Positions 1-7,352 of a DNA stretch of 15,630 nt are shown here, piece after piece. How positions within the stretch are numbered: the first letter of the stretch is position 1; every line of letters starts with the position of its first letter. Position numbers and translations under genes: made by a program. The stretch is taken from NCBI GenBank assembly GCA_024196135.1, contig JAMQCK010000798.1, positions 1 through 15,630 on the forward strand, given 5' to 3'. The DNA comes from Pleurotus ostreatus/Saccharomyces cerevisiae fusant. Its lineage: Eukaryota; Opisthokonta. A model generated the notes under the pieces. The model was given only the letters and a program-made list of their open reading frames with translations. It was not told the DNA's origin and did not search any database.

Positions 1-928
1 AATCGTCGCTGACCCTCATGATTAGACTACCTCGGCGTCGTCCCTCAACCTCGCGATGCTTGCAAGTGCATCAATGTTTTTACGAGCAGGCCCAATGCAA
101 CGGCGATCGGGCTCCTCAATGGTACGTCGGTCGATTTCTGTACATGCCATCGTTGCTGACCTTCACCAACAGATGTGATTGAGTCTTCGGCAAGTACTAC
201 TCGCACTAACGATGCGAAGCAAGCGCATCGATGTCCTCTCGAGTTGGCCCAATGCCACTGGCACAGGGTAGCTCAATGGTGCGCTACACGTTTGTCGTTC
301 ATGTTCCCTTCGCTGATCATCATTGCTAGATTGCCTCGCCAACTTATCCTGCCCCTCACGACGCGTCGCAAGTGCATCAATATTTACTCGGGCTTAATCA
401 ACACGACGACGACCCCAGCAGCCCAACGCTGCGCCACTCATCCCCGCGCCACCGCCCTGAGCTACCAGCTTACCTGAAGATCAGGCTCCTCGACCTCCTG
501 CAACTACAGATGCCATGCAAGAGCGTCAATGCCCGGGGAGCTCGCCCAATGGTGCGGCTACGGGTACCTCAATGGTGCGCCACTTGACAAACATGGCCCA
601 CGTTCGTTGCTGATCTTTCTGTCTAGATCCCCCTAGCAATGTTTCTCGACCTCAAGACGCCATGCAAGCGCGTCAATGTATCGCGGACTCGCCCAATGGC
701 GCGGTGATAGGGCAGCGCAATGGTCCGCTCTTGATCCATTCAACATGCTCGCATCACTGACTCTCGTAATCAGATCTCGTCGACGTCTCGTCTCGAGTTT
801 CCTCACGCTCCGGTGCCACTCAAGAGCGACAATAGCCCTCGAGCTTACCCAATGGCGCGAACACCGGGTAACTCAATGGTAGGTCGCTATCGATATCGCA
901 TGCACTGTGTGCTGATGTCCAGTACAAG
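1..928 (+). repeat. Tandem array A: about 150-bp exon-plus-intron-like units
   Basis: About six diverged units follow one another at 147-156 bp. Each holds an exon-like part of 90-106 bp, usually with three CAATG motifs roughly 20 and 23 bp apart, followed directly by an intron-like module. The modules start GTGCGC/GTACGT/GTCCGC/GTAGGT, carry GCTGAC, GCTGAT or ACTGAC near the 3' end, and stop at CAG, TAG or AAG. They lie at 1-25 (tail only), 122-172, 279-329, 429-484 (donor GT changed to CT), 575-626, 723-773 and 879-928, so the intact ones are 50-52 bp. Exon-like parts lie at 26-121, 173-278, 485-574, 627-722 and 774-878. Repetition is seen directly; splicing is inferred. No reading frame is open across all units, so the present coding status is unclear. 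The array starts before the window. Confidence 0.85.
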
Positions 929-1246
929 AGGACTTCGTCATCGCACCCTGGAAATACCGACGCCTCAAGCCCTCGCCGTCAAGTGGCAATGAGACTAAGC
1001 TCCGCGCAATGGTTACAAGCTCCGCGCAATAGTCCCAAGTTCGGCATCGACCGTCAAGACGCAAATGCGAATAGCTCGATTAGGACTGGCGTCGTCCAAT
1101 GGTCTCACCCGCGCGTCGACGCAATGAGACTCGCAGGCCAATGAGGAAATCCCGCCAAAGGAGCAGCGCCCAAGTCGCAATGTCCCATTCTACAAGAAGG
1201 CGCCGCGACAATGGATCGGTGGCAGATGTCTGCGCGGGAACCGAAG

Positions 1247-1298
1247 GTGCGTGCGTAAATTAGTATTGGCAATGAATGCGTTCTCACATTGTCTCCAG
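1247..1298 (+). other. Intron-like module, conserved in both duplication copies
   Basis: The donor GTGCGT follows CGAAG and the acceptor is ACATTGTCTCCAG; length 52 bp. The counterpart in copy B is 3597-3647 (GTGCGC ... CTGAC ... ACATTGTCTCCAG, 51 bp). Donor, acceptor and length are kept while the interior differs, as expected for a spliced intron. No transcript evidence is available here. Confidence 0.55.
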
Positions 1299-1364
1299 AG
1301 CCATTAACAGGAGTAAACTACTAGAAGAATCGCAACTCTACTCGTCGACTCTGCTTTTACATTG

Positions 1365-1410
1365 GTATGCTTTCGCCCGGCAGTTCGTAGGCTGACGATT
1401 CTCTCCCCAG
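1365..1410 (+). other. Second conserved intron-like module, short
   Basis: The sequence runs GTATGC ... GGCTGACGA ... CTCCCCAG and is 46 bp; the copy B counterpart 3713-3756 runs GTGCGC to CCCCAG in 44 bp. Unusually, the inside of this module (CGGCAGTTCGTAGGCTGACGA) is more conserved than the sequence on either side. After this acceptor both copies can be read in the same frame (offset 2), giving LP.G and then NFF.PISFW.C. Confidence 0.5.
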
Positions 1411-1477
1411 AGCATATCCATTGGGCTCTACCTCCGGGCGTTGTCCTATTCTTGGATGCCTGGATGCTCCAGCAGGC

Positions 1478-1493
1478 AGCCGCTTCGGCGGCT
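1478..1493 (+). other. Hairpin with UUCG tetraloop (1 of 3)
   Basis: A perfect 6-bp stem (AGCCGC paired with GCGGCT) closes a C(UUCG)G loop, one of the most stable RNA tetraloops. It could also be a by-product of the codons GCT TCG GCG in the overlapping open frame. Confidence 0.6.
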
Positions 1494-1502
1494 CGTCTCG
1501 CA

Positions 1503-1516
1503 GTCACTTCGGTGAC
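1503..1516 (+). other. Hairpin with UUCG tetraloop (2 of 3)
   Basis: A perfect 5-bp stem (GTCAC with GTGAC) closes a UUCG loop, 9 bp after the first hairpin. The copy B counterpart (GTCACTTCGATGGC, near 3810) keeps the TTCG but has lost the closing pair. Confidence 0.6.
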
Positions 1517-1521
1517 CGAAC

Positions 1522-1545
1522 CCACTGTTGCTTCGGCGACGGTGG
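1522..1545 (+). other. Hairpin with UUCG tetraloop (3 of 3), 10-bp stem
   Basis: The arms 1522-1531 and 1536-1545 pair over all 10 positions (two G-U pairs) around TTCG at 1532-1535. A T6 run follows 4 bp later at 1550-1555, which resembles a Pol III terminator. The stem is not preserved in copy B, although the T6 run is (3857-3862). Confidence 0.6.
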
Positions 1546-1561
1546 TCAATTTTTTCCCTCC

Positions 1562-1579
1562 CATCTCCTTCTGGAGATG
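1562..1579 (+). other. Small hairpin with one compensatory change between copies
   Basis: CATCTCC and GGAGATG form a 7-bp stem around TTCT. In copy B (3869-3886) the arms are CATTTCC and GGAAATG, so one C-G pair is replaced by T-A and pairing is kept. This is a single covarying pair in two sequences. It is also explained by a synonymous Ile codon change plus Arg to Lys in the overlapping frame. Confidence 0.45.
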
Positions 1580-1760
1580 CTCTAGTTATAGTGTCTCTCT
1601 GCGCTGGTTGTCGGGCATATGGGTGCTAGGGGAAGGATGTGGTGTGGGGTGGGGTGTATCTCATGTAGTGATCATTGCGTGGCATGTATGGGACAATAAA
1701 CGGCACCTTTGCGGGTCGGTATATTCGATCTCGCGTCACTGGAACCCGATGCGTTCGAAC

Positions 1761-2218
1761 TTGTTAGTGGTACGCGCCGTATCACCACCTTTCTCGAAGG
1801 GACACGGTGCTACAGTTCCAATTGAGATGTCGACCGCAGACTCGTACCTTGACGATTACGAGTACTGCGCCGTCCCCAACTTGAAGCAATCTGAAGGCTT
1901 GTGCAATATACTCAGGTGATTTCGTTGGCGACAAGATCGTCCATTAGTCTTGCCAGAGACATAGGTTTCCCAGCGTCGTCGGTAAAACAGTGTCCCTCGA
2001 GGCTTTCAAAAGGCAATATCGACAGTTCAGTGACGACAAGCAAGGAGCCCAGGCCGGTCTCGTGACAGCCACGCGGCTTCCTCCCCTTATGGTAAGTGCC
2101 AGCAGAGCGGAGTTTGAATCGCGCGCAATACATAAGCGGTGCGTGGCGGCGATTTGATGGGGCATCCTCTCTTGTCTCTGAACCTCACCATCCCCCTTCC
2201 ACCCTCCACACATCCGAT
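1761..2218. other. Spacer between the two duplicated loci
   Basis: No counterpart of this stretch was found after copy B. It holds the end of the copy A open segment, a strong + strand donor-like ATG/GTAAGT at 2092, and a short minus-strand frame (1912-2133). Nothing else recognisable was seen. Confidence 0.5.
1912..2133 (-). CDS. Possible small ORF or exon fragment, 73 aa, unknown
   Basis: ATG to TGA on the minus strand. The C-terminal half (residues about 35-73) has the look of a folded or amphipathic protein, with alternating Leu/Ile/Val and acidic residues (for example LARLMDDLVANEIT). The N-terminal part is basic and less protein-like. No family was recognised, no minus-strand intron or promoter was identified, and the frame lies between two repeat loci, so chance is a serious alternative. 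Confidence 0.22.
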   Translation of the reverse strand: MYCARFKLRSAGTYHKGRKPRGCHETGLGSLLVVTELSILPFESLEGHCFTDDAGKPMSLARLMDDLVANEIT

Positions 2219-3047
2219 GCCGACAACCTGCCCTCGACACCGACACCGACACCGACACCGACGAGCTCACAAGCGCCGTCAATGCTCTCCCGGGCTTGCC
2301 CAATGCTACGGCCACCGGGCAGTCCAATGGTACGCCACTCGAATGACATAGTATGACCTCGTCGTTGACGCTCATTACCAGGTCTCTCTGGCGTCTAAGC
2401 TGGTATTAGCTGGCAAGTGCCCGCAACGTTTCCCGAGGTAGCCCAATGCCACTGTGTTCGGGCCCCTCAATGGTGCGCCAGACGACAGTCGCACATGTCC
2501 TCGCCGCTGACCTGCGGCTTTAGATCTCGTTTACTTTCCAACCGCCTCCGGTCCCGGCGCCATGCAAGAGCGTCAATGCGCACGCAAGAGCGTAGATGTC
2601 CTCACGAGCCCGCCCAATGGCGCCGAGACCGGGTAGCTCAATGGTGCGCCGCCATCGTCATCTCGCGCGATCTATGCTGACCGCCACTGCCAGATCTGTA
2701 CGACATCGCCTCTCGAGCAATTTAAAGCATCAAGTCGTAGCCCGCAAGTGGCTCATGACTTTCAAGCCCTCTCGACGCGTTGCATGTGCATCAATGCATC
2801 CACGGCTGAGCCCAATCCGGTGGGAGTCGGGCGGTAAAAGGTGCGCCATCTTACATTCCCTCGTCTCTCGCCGTTGACCCTTGGCGCCAGATCTCGCCAA
2901 CGGTTAATTTGCGCCGTCGTCAACGCCACGATGCCACGCAAGGGCATCAATGCCACTGCGAGCTCGCCCAATGCTGCGGCAACCGGGCAGCTCAATGGTG
3001 CGTCGTCACCGCCTTCGTATGGGCTTGCCACTGATTGCATCCGTTAG
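2219..3047 (+). repeat. Tandem array B: second set of exon-plus-intron-like units
   Basis: This is the same unit type as array A. Intron-like modules lie at 2330-2381, 2473-2523, 2644-2693, 2841-2890 and 2998-3047 (all 50-52 bp), and exon-like parts at 2382-2472, 2524-2643, 2694-2840 and 2891-2997. Four of the five donors begin GTGCG or GTACG right after CAATG; the 2841 donor follows AAAAG. A branch-like GCTGAC, GTTGAC or ACTGAT sits shortly before each terminal CAG or TAG. Unit length varies more than in array A. Exon part 2524-2643 contains an extra internal copy of the GCAAGAGCGT segment, and 2694-2840 carries about 40 extra bases. The left edge is uncertain because the first exon part merges with a CGACAC microsatellite. 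Confidence 0.82.
2235..2262 (+). repeat. CGACAC microsatellite
   Basis: Four perfect CGACAC hexamers plus a partial fifth lie inside the first exon-like part of array B. They appear to be a local expansion of the CTCGAC(G/A)C sequence found near the start of other units. A hexamer expansion keeps any reading frame. Confidence 0.85.
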
Positions 3048-3059
3048 ACTTTTTCGACA

Positions 3060-4060
3060 CCGCCTCTCGGAAGACACGACACCTTAAGCCCAGCCGCCAA
3101 GTGGCAATGAGGTCCCTCCACTGATGCCCTGCTGTCTCGCTCCTCACCGGTTATTGCATGGCCAACTGACGCCCCGAAAAGGAAGGTTGGCCCGCCGCCA
3201 CTGAAGGTCGACAGGTGTGTTTACCTCGTCTTTCTCCTCTCAAAAGGTTTTTGAACCCACTTTAGGCGTAACGGTCCTACGCTCGACGTCGATTATCCGG
3301 ACGACAGGACGCACATCAAGATCAAGACCCGACGCCGTCCAATGGTATCTCTCCCGCGTGGCGACGCAATGAGGCCGGCAGGCCAATGCTTTTCGTCCTC
3401 CACAAAAACTGCCCGGCGCCCCTTCCTTGAAAGGACAGCGCCCAAATCGCAATGTACCATCGCCCAACGTTCAAACACAAGTCGCCGCGGCAATCGGCAA
3501 TGCATCAAGCTAGTAGTCGACAGGAGGTAGCATTACATAGGGCAGAGTACCCAATAGGATCTTGGCGGCCGTAGACGCCAGCACGGGGAACACAAGGTGC
3601 GCGTTTCCATCATCTGACTCTTCTTTGCACTCTTACATTGTCTCCAGAAAGACCAACGGCGGTGAACCACAAAGCGATTCACTGCTCACTCAACGATCTC
3701 TAAGCGACCCCGGTGCGCGTTCGCGCGGCAGTTCGTAGGCTGACGACTCTCCCCAGCTTTACCTTCGGGCAATCCCCCCGCTGGGATACCTCTGTGCTTC
3801 AGCAGACAGTCACTTCGATGGCTTGACCACACTAGCGCCTCGACGTCGGTGGATAATTTTTTCCTTCCCATTTCCTTCTGGAAATGCTTACCTACATATT
3901 CTATTTCTGTACTGGCTGTCGCGTCTGTGGATTTTTAGGCGATGATGCAAGCATGGGTTGGGATGTAGCTCATGTACTGCGTGCTTTATGGCAAGGGAGG
4001 GCCAATACACGGACCTTTGCGGGGTCAGACTCGCGGTGTTCGAACTCGATGCGTGATGTG
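3060..4060 (+). repeat. Long duplication, copy B (non-array part)
   Basis: This is the partner of 950-1760 and carries the same ordered blocks. It has about 125 extra bases between the AAGTGGCAATGAG block and the TCCAATGGT block. The best conserved stretches lie inside or at the edges of intron-like modules and in the T6/hairpin block, while the exon-like sequence between modules (3648-3712 against 1299-1364) hardly aligns. Confidence 0.75.
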
Positions 4061-4489
4061 ACGGTCATGTGCGTGTTGAACTTGAATTTGTGGCGGCGTG
4101 GGCGTCGACGGTCGTCTTCCTCTCACGAGTCTCACGCCGACGGAACACCGCACGCGTACGCTCGCCTACGAAGCCGACTGAATGACAATAGCAGCTATTG
4201 CCAGCCGCACCTCCTCCTACCAAGTGGCGAAGGCAGAAGGTCAGAGGAAGGGAGATTGCGCAAGCCGTCAGGCGGGCAAACGCTCCCCGTCAAGCCGACG
4301 AAGAGCACTGCAAAGCCCAAGACCGCATCGCACATTGCACCCAGCACCCCCGGCGAGTCACATATCCTCTCAGATGAGTCATACAAGCCTAGGGCTCCGT
4401 CGAAGAGGGCACACAAGCGCATCTCAATGGCCAGTTATGACGCCGACAAGGATGACGATGGGGACTACCGTCCCGATGATCGATTATGA
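3884..4489 (+). CDS. Possible terminal exon of copy B locus; basic-acidic disordered tail
   Basis: An open frame ends at TGA 4487-4489. The first third overlaps the duplication and includes GWDVAHVL, matched by GWGVSHVV in copy A. From about 4110 on the sequence is unique and more convincingly coding: a Ser/Arg run, then Lys/Pro/Ser/Thr-rich low complexity (KPTKSTAKPK), a basic patch (KRAHKRIS) and an acidic end (DADKDDDGDYRPDDRL). This resembles a disordered tail of a nuclear or chromatin-type protein, but no domain is recognisable. The ATG at 3884 need not be the start; the segment could be a downstream exon of a gene with its 5' exons in array B. Confidence 0.35.
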   Translation: MLTYIFYFCTGCRVCGFLGDDASMGWDVAHVLRALWQGRANTRTFAGSDSRCSNSMRDVTVMCVLNLNLWRRGRRRSSSSHESHADGTPHAYARLRSRLNDNSSYCQPHLLLPSGEGRRSEEGRLRKPSGGQTLPVKPTKSTAKPKTASHIAPSTPGESHILSDESYKPRAPSKRAHKRISMASYDADKDDDGDYRPDDRL

Positions 4490-5147
4490 TGCGCGGCTTT
4501 TTTGCTTTTCTTTGTACAGTACGTCCATCTTCTTGGTGTATACCTGATCTATGCTCTCCGCGCGTTTTGTGGCAACGTACCAGTGACGGCAAACGCCGAC
4601 GATTCTCCCTTGTCAACCTGTACTCGGACTTTCCGGGCTCGTGCCTCCTTGAAGTATACTCTGCGTAAATGACGCTAATACGGAAATGGGAAATCACCTT
4701 GTGAATGTTCTCACCGGAGAGTTTCGAACACATCTTCCGTCGCAATGATTATCCTTGGGCGCTCTGTGCGAACGTTTCAGCGATGGTGGCCACCGTCAGG
4801 ACTAGGACTCTAGGTAAGCTGTCGACGACCTGTCGGTCTATGAGCGCCACTGACCCGTCTTGTAGGCACCTGATCTACCACTTTGCATCACTGTTCCCTG
4901 GAGACCTGACCGACTGTCGGCCTGAAGGGGCGTTCAGCTTTATGAACTGCTCATTTTGGGCGCTCGGGGCGCTGATTAGCGTTACGCGCTCTTGATCCCT
5001 CTTGATGGAAGCCACCTCCTCCGTGTACCCGTGCTATAATCGTCGACGGAGGTACCTGTCGCAAGGAATCACACATACTGCTTCTCCGGATGAAAATATG
5101 GCGAGTATATAACCATTCTGACATCCTCATAAACGCCAAACGCTGCG
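4490..5147. other. Gap between repeat locus and 7-TM gene
   Basis: No convincing gene was found. An intron-like module at 4814-4865 (GTAAGC ... CACTGACCC ... TTGTAG, 52 bp) is textbook in form. Joining its flanks in the only long upstream frame (ATG 4705) gives a stop two codons after the junction, so any spliced RNA here codes for little. The right end carries the promoter of the next gene. Confidence 0.45.
5106..5112 (+). promoter_or_regulatory. TATA-like box of the 7-TM gene
   Basis: TATATAA lies 36 bp upstream of the chosen ATG (5148). If it directs initiation about 30 bp downstream, the leader would be only about 10 nt, so transcription may instead start upstream of it. Confidence 0.4.
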
Positions 5148-6649
5148 ATGCCCTCGAAGTACACGATGCTTAACGCGACGAGGGAACTGTACCAGCTCGA
5201 GCGTCGCGACGTGTACCATCCGCTGGCCGCGCTGGATGTCGCCGACATGCAGGGGCTGGTCATGCAAATAGGCGTAGACTTCGCCTTGTACGGTACGCCA
5301 ATCCCAATGTTTGCTTGAGTATCTCTTCATACTGACTCGTACGGCCGACAGGAATGCAAAGTGCGCTCTTCATCGCAGCTGTCGCTGTCCTAGCGTGAGT
5401 GCAAGGGCCCAGATCGTAACACGCATGTTGCTGATTATCCTGTTAGACGCCGCGAAGGTCCATCTCGCTTCATGATGGGCGTAATTCTCGTGCTTCTGGT
5501 ATCCTCTTTACTTGGGCTCATCAGCAATGCACTCTTCTACCTAGTCCAACTGCCATACGAACTTGGCACGTCAGTGCAGGACGTGATGAGGCTGCTCGTC
5601 CGCCTCGACATAATGGGAACCGTCGCGAACAACTTCAACGTACGTGGAGTCATCTATGTATGTTTCACCCTACTCATTGCCGTTCAGTACCTGGTGAGCG
5701 ACGCGGTCGTGGTCTGGCGAGCGTATATCTTGTGGTCGGACAGTCTTGTGGCGAAAGGGATCCTTCTCTCCTTCCTTACTGGCACCTTGGGTAAGTAATT
5801 ATCTCAGTATTCGAGGCTTCGGCTGACGTGGTCCAGGTAGCACTCTCGCGCAACTCATACCTATACATGCCCTCATCTCCACTTGTGGACTATCATATAG
5901 CAGTACAGTCTGACGTCAAGCTGGCGTTTCTCCTCGCCACCAACGTCGTTGCGACGGTGCTCATCGGCATAAAATTCTGGTACGTCGCATCTCCAGGATG
6001 TAGCCCCATCCGGGTCTGACGGCAATGTGCCTATAGGTACTATCGCCGCGATATCAAGGGCGCTCTTGGTCTATTCACGCGAAGAAGTCAAGTCGAGAAA
6101 GTGCTCGTCTTGCTCCTGGAGTCTGGTATCACGTACTGTGCCATTTGGGTAAGCCTTGTCCCGCGCTTTCTGGTTCAAAAGATGGCTCACCGCGCATTCT
6201 TGCTATCAGATAGCCTACACGATTATTTGGACCGATGCGGAGCGCTTGAACATCTCGTACTACACCAGCGACACCTTCGGCTCTGCTATCCATAATATCG
6301 CGGTAGGTTTCCCTTCGCTACCAGTGATCATCGTCTTAAGGTGTTTCACAAGGGGATTTACCCAACGTTCGTTGTCCTAGTCGCCATGCAGAGCAATACG
6401 GCACAAGAGCTCCTTGGCACGCAAGTCTCGCAAGCAATGCGCTTCGCGGACCTGCCCCCGATGAGCGTCGTCAGCGAGCCAGAATTACAAGAAGCAAATG
6501 CGATGCGCGACCCTTCGCTACACCTCCGGCAGACGACCGAACAATCGAGTTATACATCCACCGAGGTCAGCAGACCGGAGGCAGCCAGAAACTTTGACCA
6601 CGACTCATCAAAGGATACCCAAAGTCGAACGAGAAAGACGACGGAATAG
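5148..6649 (+). CDS. Seven-helix membrane protein, basidiomycete 7-TM family, 374 aa
   Basis: Eight exons: 5148-5292, 5352-5394, 5447-5639, 5688-5790, 5841-5979, 6037-6148, 6210-6302 and 6353-6649; every junction keeps frame. Introns are 46-61 bp with GT...AG ends. Hydrophobic segments lie near residues 46-63, 72-92, 116-143, 145-165, 185-207, 228-252 and 265-293, with a Ser/Thr-rich acidic tail of about 80 residues. Family-like motifs are NYLVSDAVVVWRAYILW (TM3), LLATNVVATVLIGIKFWYYRR (TM5) and GIYPTFVVLV (TM7). The layout fits the large, functionally uncharacterised 7-TM families of mushroom-forming fungi, possibly receptor-like; ligand and partners are unknown. Acceptor 5840 is chosen over CAG at 5836 because only it keeps frame. 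Intron 5640-5687 (48 bp, no in-frame stop) is assumed spliced because it interrupts TM3. The acceptor at 6352 is the least certain. Confidence 0.82.
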
Positions 6650-7352
6650 CGATAGTAAGTGGGAAGCCCTAGACGGGGATAAGGCTCATCTGCTTATTCA
6701 TACTCGTTTCATACTGTACCTTTACATCTCCTGTAGTTTGGTGATCTCAAAACACATAGAACTGTACAGGATTACAGAAGAATATCTTTGACGTTACCGG
6801 GGAATTCGTAACGTGCATTCAATCGAATAACCCGCTGTATCATCATGCTGCGTGATCAAGGACCAGAAGGAGATATTTGCGGGCAAGGGCGTCAATTCCA
6901 GCGCAGGGCTACGTAGTTTGCTGAGGACTACGCAAGGACTGTATGCCGAAATGAGGTGGACATTGTGATAGCAGCTGTACTGCAGCTTAGGGACACTGCT
7001 TGTCTCTTTTCGAAGTCCGGAGGTATGGCAAACGCGGTCACGGAGTGTAATTGATGTTCCAAGTAGCAACCCAAGGCCGGGGCTGGTATTCGTATTCAGA
7101 AACACCAGTACCTACGGCAGATATGTAAAGATAATGTACAAGCGGATGGGATACTAGTAAGTCAAGAGAAATGGAGGCGGCGATATATCCGACTACGAGT
7201 ACGGAAACGGTGCCTCCAACTATGAATGAGGAAAATCGTGGTCCTACAGAAATGGTCCAGCACGCGGAGCAAGTAGGCTCGCACGATACGGAGCAAGCAG
7301 ATAAGTGAAGGATAAATGATACAAGCTTGATTTTGGTTAGGTGGCACTTGAG
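6650..7352. other. Convergent 3' intergenic region
   Basis: This lies between the ends of the 7-TM gene and the minus-strand SP/TP gene, so it should hold both 3' UTRs. No AATAAA signal, repeat or convincing ORF is visible. A 103-codon minus frame at 6794-7105 lacks protein-like character. Confidence 0.55.

Larger units (their letters stand above)
950..1760 (+). repeat. Long duplication, copy A (non-array part)
   Basis: This segment shares collinear blocks with 3060-4060. Matching blocks include AAGTGGCAATGAG (981/3099), the TCCAATGGT block with several CAATG motifs (1095/3338), AGCGCCCAA.TCGCAATGT (about 1165/3440), ACATTGTCTCCAG (1286/3635), CGGCAGTTCGTAGGCTGACGA (1379/3726), AATTTTTTCC followed by a short hairpin (1548/3855) and CCTTTGCGGG (1706/4014). 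The offset drifts from about 2118 to 2350 and back to 2308, so indels have accumulated. Together with arrays A and B this makes a tandem pair of loci of about 2.1-2.35 kb. Confidence 0.75.
1411..1919 (+). pseudogene. Open segment after the last intron-like module, copy A; possible decayed exon
   Basis: From the acceptor at 1410 the frame stays open for about 168 codons to the TGA at 1917-1919. The product shows no family I recognise. Two short stretches are conserved with copy B: NFFPPISFWRC (NFFLPISFWKC near 3855-3887) and GWGVSHVV (GWDVAHVL near 3957). In copy B these stretches lie in different frames, so at least one copy carries a frameshift. The upstream exon-like piece 1299-1364 meets a stop in the frame that joins to this segment. 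I read it as remnant or fast-evolving coding sequence. Conservation for RNA structure or for the opposite strand is an alternative. Confidence 0.3.

Noticed and set aside
1304..1564. Minus-strand frames starting MG(G/R)KKL in both copies (also 3686-3871)
   Set aside because: The shared start comes from the conserved T6/hairpin block. After about 12 residues the two translations diverge completely, and the intron signals in the area lie on the + strand.
1..3047. CRISPR array
   Set aside because: Units are about 150 bp, imperfect, and contain variable parts that behave like intron interiors; this is eukaryotic DNA with introns in every real gene.
1..3500. Repeat-induced point mutation (RIP) as cause of the divergence
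   Set aside because: A few CAG to TAG changes fit C to T, but CpG sites remain abundant and the region is not AT-rich; indels and transversions are common.
1..4500. The many + strand frames of 60-100 codons in the array region with LAQ(W/C)...AQW motifs, taken as genes
   Set aside because: They read through the intron-like modules. If spliced, that frame gives TG/A, a stop, at nearly every junction. The similarity reflects the nucleotide repeat.
6794..7105. 103-codon minus frame in the convergent intergenic region
   Set aside because: No protein-like composition, no intron or promoter marks, and it sits where two 3' UTRs should lie.
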